Source: Actinomycetota bacterium (lineage in GTDB: Bacteria > Actinomycetota > Thermoleophilia > Solirubrobacterales > Solirubrobacteraceae). From it: a DNA stretch of 8,589 nucleotides. Positions 6,036-8,589 of this stretch are shown piece after piece. Every line of letters begins with the position of its first letter. The stretch's first letter is position 1. The notes under the pieces are model-generated. The model saw only the letters and a list, made by a program, of their open reading frames with translations, made no database searches and was not told the DNA's origin. The stretch is from contig WLNX01000067.1 in the NCBI GenBank assembly GCA_009699565.1, positions 1 to 8,589 on the forward strand. Direction: 5' to 3'. The position numbers and the translations under genes are program-made.

Positions 6036-7163
6036 ATGGAGGTGCGTGCGCTGGCCTCTGTGAATCTCGCCGCGATCGAGCGCAATGTCGGGCTGCTCCG
6101 TCGCTCGGCACCGACCTCGCAGCTCTGCGCTGTCGTCAAGGCCGACGGCTACGGCCACGGGGCGGTACAAGCGGCCCGCGCAGCGCTCGCCGGGGGGGCA
6201 GAGTGGCTTGCTGTGGCAACGGCGCAGGAGGCTGTGGAGATAAGGGGCGCCGGCATCACTTCTCCGTTGCTGGTGCTTGGAGCTCTGACGCAATCGGAAG
6301 TCCAGGTCGCGGTCGGTGCCGGCGCCGACATCTCTGCGTGGAGCTCGGAGTTTCTCGATCGCGTTGTCGCAGGCGGCGGGGCCCGCGTCCACATAAAGCT
6401 TGATACCGGCATGGGCCGGCTGGGGACGCGCGACCAGCAGTTGGCAAGTGATCTGGCTGCGGTCGCAGCACAGTCACCGGGTTGCCGGCTGGTCGGCGTC
6501 ATGACGCACTTCGCGACCGCCGACGAGCGCGGCGATGGCTTTTTCGACGAGCAGCTCGACTGTTTTTCGCAGTGGTCGGCGCCGATTGCAGAAGCCAACC
6601 CTGGTCTGTTGCGACACGCGGCAAACAGCGCGGCGCTGATTCGCGACCGACGGTCCCACTTCGACATGGTTCGTCCGGGCGTGGCCTGCTACGGATTGGA
6701 TCCGTTCGGCGAAGACCCGCACGCGCAGCAGCTTGAACCTGCGATGGAACTGTCCTCATACCTCGCGGCTGGCAAGCCCTGCGAGGTCGGGCAGAGCGTC
6801 GGCTACGGGAGAACGTTCATCGCAAGCTCACCGACGATGACGGGGACGATCCCGGTCGGCTACGCAGACGGCTACAAGAGGGTCTTCTCGAATAACGGCG
6901 ACGTTCTCATCGGCGGAAAGCGCTTCCCGATAGTGGGAAACGTCAGCATGGACAACTGTTCCGTCGACCTTGGTCTGAACAGTGACCCGGTCAGACTCGG
7001 CGACAAGGCGATCCTGTTGGGGGCGGATGGGGGAGAAGAGATCACAGCAGAGGAGCTGGCGCGACAGGCGGGGACGATCAACTACGAGATAGTCACTTCG
7101 GTCAGCGGGCGGGTTCCGCGCCGCTATCACCGTGACGGCGCCAAGGTCGGCGACAATGACTGA
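6036..7163 (+). CDS. alr: alanine racemase
   Basis: This PLP enzyme interconverts L- and D-alanine, supplying D-Ala for the peptidoglycan stem peptide. The 375-residue protein is of normal length. The N-terminal TIM barrel has AVVKADGYGHG (32-42): Lys35 is the PLP lysine and Tyr39 lies next to it. KLDTGMGRLG (121-130) places the carboxylate-binding Arg128, and MVRPG (211-215) the PLP-nitrogen Arg213. The C-terminal beta domain has VGYGRTF (255-261), where Tyr257 is the second catalytic base from the partner subunit. GYADGY (275-280), the substrate-site VSMDN (303-307) and TINYEI (347-352, Tyr350) follow. Ser304 replaces the Cys found in the Geobacillus enzyme, a common variant, and Asn302 replaces the Arg of the more usual GRVCMDQ. 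The start nine bases after the CBS gene has a strong AGGGGG. The last 8 bases overlap the next gene. Confidence 0.96.
   Translation: MEVRALASVNLAAIERNVGLLRRSAPTSQLCAVVKADGYGHGAVQAARAALAGGAEWLAVATAQEAVEIRGAGITSPLLVLGALTQSEVQVAVGAGADISAWSSEFLDRVVAGGGARVHIKLDTGMGRLGTRDQQLASDLAAVAAQSPGCRLVGVMTHFATADERGDGFFDEQLDCFSQWSAPIAEANPGLLRHAANSAALIRDRRSHFDMVRPGVACYGLDPFGEDPHAQQLEPAMELSSYLAAGKPCEVGQSVGYGRTFIASSPTMTGTIPVGYADGYKRVFSNNGDVLIGGKRFPIVGNVSMDNCSVDLGLNSDPVRLGDKAILLGADGGEEITAEELARQAGTINYEIVTSVSGRVPRRYHRDGAKVGDND
7143..7146 (+). promoter_or_regulatory. ribosome binding site of the tRNA nucleotidyltransferase gene
   Basis: AAGG inside the alr 3' end lies 9 bases before the ATG at 7156. It favours that ATG over an in-frame GTG at 7132, which would lengthen the protein by 8 residues and the overlap to 32 bases. 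Confidence 0.5.
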
Positions 7164-8574
7164 ACAGCAGGCAATCGAGATGGTGAGGGACGCTCTCGCG
7201 GGGGATGAAGTCTGGCTTGTAGGCGGCGTCGTCCGCGACCGGATTTTGGGTCGCAGTCCAGGAGGGCGCGTCGACATCGACCTGGTCACGGCCGGAGACG
7301 CAGGGCAGGCTGCTCGCAAGATCGCCGAGCGTGTCGACCGCGGAGTCGCAGTCTTTCCGCTGTCGGACGAGTTTGGTTCTTGGCGGGTCAGCGGGGCCGA
7401 CGGCTCGTGGCAGGTCGACTGCACGCCAATTCAGGGCGGCTCTCTGGAGCAGGATCTGCTGGCACGAGATCTGACGGTCAACGCGATCGCCGAACGGCTA
7501 GACGGCGGCAGCCTGATTGATCCGTCTGGTGGGGTTAGCGATCTAGAGCGTCGAACACTGAGGATGCCCGGACCGAATGTATTCGAGGCCGACCCTCTGC
7601 GCGCTGTGCGCCTCGCACGGTTCACGGTGCAGCTCGGCTTCGAGCCGGATGCGTCCGCAGTCGCTGCGGCAAGGAAGGCTGCAGCGGGGCTCGACTTGGT
7701 CGCAGGCGAGCGGATTTACTCCGAGTTCAACGCGATTCTCGCCTCCGCCGATCCCGTTGGGGGGATCCGCATGCTCGATGACTGTGGTGTCAGCGGCGTG
7801 ATTCTTCCGGAGCTGCAGTTGCTGAAAGGCATCGATCAAACGGCCTATCACCACCTCGATGCATACGAGCACACGCTTGAGGTCCTACAGAACTCTGCCG
7901 ACATGCAGTCGGACGCAGCCGCTTATGTCGGCAGCGCTCTAGGGCCTCGGGTAGCGCAGGTTCTGAACGAGGAGCTGGCCGACGAGATGACGCGCGCCAC
8001 CGCGCTGCGCTGGGGTGCTCTGCTCCATGACATTGCCAAGCCGCAGACACGGACCGAATTCAGCGACGGGCGGATTGGCTTCCCGGAACACGCGGCCCAA
8101 GGTGCGGTTCAGGCTCGCACCATCCTCGAGCGCTTCAGAGCCAGCGAGAAGGTCCGGGCACACGTCGCGAAACTAACGAAGGAGCATCTGCGGCTCGGCT
8201 TCCTTGTCCACGAGAGACCGCTGGGGCGCAGTCACCTCTACCGCTACATGATCGATTGTCGCCCGGTCGAGGTCGACGTCACACTGCTGTCTCTGGCGGA
8301 TCGTCATGCCACCCGCGGGCGCAAGTCGGAAGAGGCGATAGCGCTGCACGGTGAAATTGGCGAGCAGGTGCTCGTGGCGGCGCTTGATTGGCGCAGCGGC
8401 GGGCCTCCCGAGCCGCTCTACCGCGGGGATCTTCTTGCCCGGGATCTGGGCATCGCGACCGGCCCGAAGATCGGCGAACTGTTGGATGCAATTCAGGAGG
8501 CCCAGTACTGCGGCGAAGTGACCACACGCCCCCAGGCGCTCGAGCTGGCCGAGGGACTTCTGGGAGGTCTCTAG
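7156..8574 (+). CDS. cca: tRNA nucleotidyltransferase / poly(A) polymerase family protein with HD domain
   Basis: The likely role is adding or repairing the 3'-CCA end (or its A) of tRNAs. From the ATG at 7156 the product has 472 residues. The class II nucleotidyltransferase head shows WLVGGVVRDR (20-29), the metal-binding pair Asp40 and Asp42 in VDIDLVT, RDLTVNAIA (104-112) and DPLRAVRLARF (146-156). The middle part matches the RNA-binding region of the family (ERIYSEFNAIL, LPEL). An HD phosphohydrolase-like domain follows: first His in AYEHTLEV (His239), then LLHDIAK (His291-Asp292) and SLADRHAT (Asp382), so the expected metal ligands are present. The overall order resembles mycobacterial PcnA, as I remember it. 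The start overlaps alr by 8 bases and has AAGG 9 bases upstream. CCA-adding and A-only activity cannot be told apart by eye, so the symbol is provisional; the family assignment is firm. Confidence 0.87.
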   Translation: MTEQQAIEMVRDALAGDEVWLVGGVVRDRILGRSPGGRVDIDLVTAGDAGQAARKIAERVDRGVAVFPLSDEFGSWRVSGADGSWQVDCTPIQGGSLEQDLLARDLTVNAIAERLDGGSLIDPSGGVSDLERRTLRMPGPNVFEADPLRAVRLARFTVQLGFEPDASAVAAARKAAAGLDLVAGERIYSEFNAILASADPVGGIRMLDDCGVSGVILPELQLLKGIDQTAYHHLDAYEHTLEVLQNSADMQSDAAAYVGSALGPRVAQVLNEELADEMTRATALRWGALLHDIAKPQTRTEFSDGRIGFPEHAAQGAVQARTILERFRASEKVRAHVAKLTKEHLRLGFLVHERPLGRSHLYRYMIDCRPVEVDVTLLSLADRHATRGRKSEEAIALHGEIGEQVLVAALDWRSGGPPEPLYRGDLLARDLGIATGPKIGELLDAIQEAQYCGEVTTRPQALELAEGLLGGL

Positions 8575-8589
8575 TCGTCAGCTCCGGCG

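Larger units (their letters stand above)
2..8574 (+). other. predicted operon: rpsI-glmM-glmS-acpS-nnr-CBS-alr-cca
   Basis: All eight genes run in the same direction. Junctions, in order, are 46, 54 and 9 bases, a 4-base overlap, 16 and 9 bases, and an 8-base overlap. No terminator-like stem with a T-run separates them, and I recognise no confident -35/-10 promoter. The five genes from acpS on are tightly packed or overlapping, which favours co-translation. The two longer gaps, before glmM and glmS, are where extra promoters or leader control could lie. Co-transcription is inferred from spacing only. Confidence 0.65.

Noticed and set aside
6192..6198. Run of seven G in alr as a frameshift or programmed-slippage site
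   Set aside because: The reading frame is intact on both sides and the encoded LAGGAEWLAV segment is normal for alanine racemase, so the run needs no special explanation.
5565..6392. 275-codon open frame on the - strand opposite the CBS gene and alr start
   Set aside because: It spans two real genes, shows no motif, and its composition is shadow-like.
7132..7155. GTG start for the tRNA nucleotidyltransferase
   Set aside because: The ATG eight codons later has an AAGG at good spacing and a smaller overlap with alr.

Overview
The window is GC-rich (roughly two-thirds by eye) and densely coded. Every supported gene is on the + strand, with gaps of at most 54 bases and two overlaps. It reads as one housekeeping operon of a high-GC actinobacterium-like organism. 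The layout resembles the known actinobacterial block rplM-rpsI-glmM-(coaA)-glmS-acpS-nnr-alr-tsaE. GlmS also carries the roughly 12-residue insertion before its HTRWATHG motif that I associate with actinobacterial GlmS. A deep-branching actinobacterium (for example Thermoleophilia/Solirubrobacterales) is my guess from gene order and protein flavour; the sequence alone does not prove it.

Layout: 2-382 is the 3' part of rpsI (ribosomal protein S9), whose start lies off the left edge. 429-1736 is glmM, and 1791-3653 is glmS after a 54-base leader with a notable inverted-repeat arrangement. 3663-4028 is acpS. 4025-5542 is the fused NAD(P)HX epimerase/dehydratase (nnr), overlapping acpS by an ATGA. 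5559-6026 is a small two-CBS-domain protein. 6036-7163 is alr (alanine racemase). 7156-8574 is a tRNA nucleotidyltransferase-family protein with an HD domain, overlapping alr by 8 bases. The last 15 bases (8575-8589) hold nothing I can call. No stretch over 60 bases lacks a gene, and I see no tRNA, rRNA, CRISPR, insertion sequence or clear factor-independent terminator.

The genes join translation (S9, tRNA 3'-end maturation) to envelope building. GlmS makes glucosamine-6-phosphate from fructose-6-phosphate and glutamine. GlmM converts it to glucosamine-1-phosphate on the way to UDP-GlcNAc. Alr supplies D-alanine for the peptidoglycan stem. AcpS activates acyl carrier protein for lipid synthesis, and Nnr repairs damaged NAD(P)H. 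The CBS protein is the only member without a known job and may be an adenine-nucleotide sensor.

I found no exotic or mobile system. The best candidates for a second look are the glmS leader, where two mutually exclusive stems could expose or mask the ribosome binding site, and the orphan CBS-pair protein between nnr and alr.
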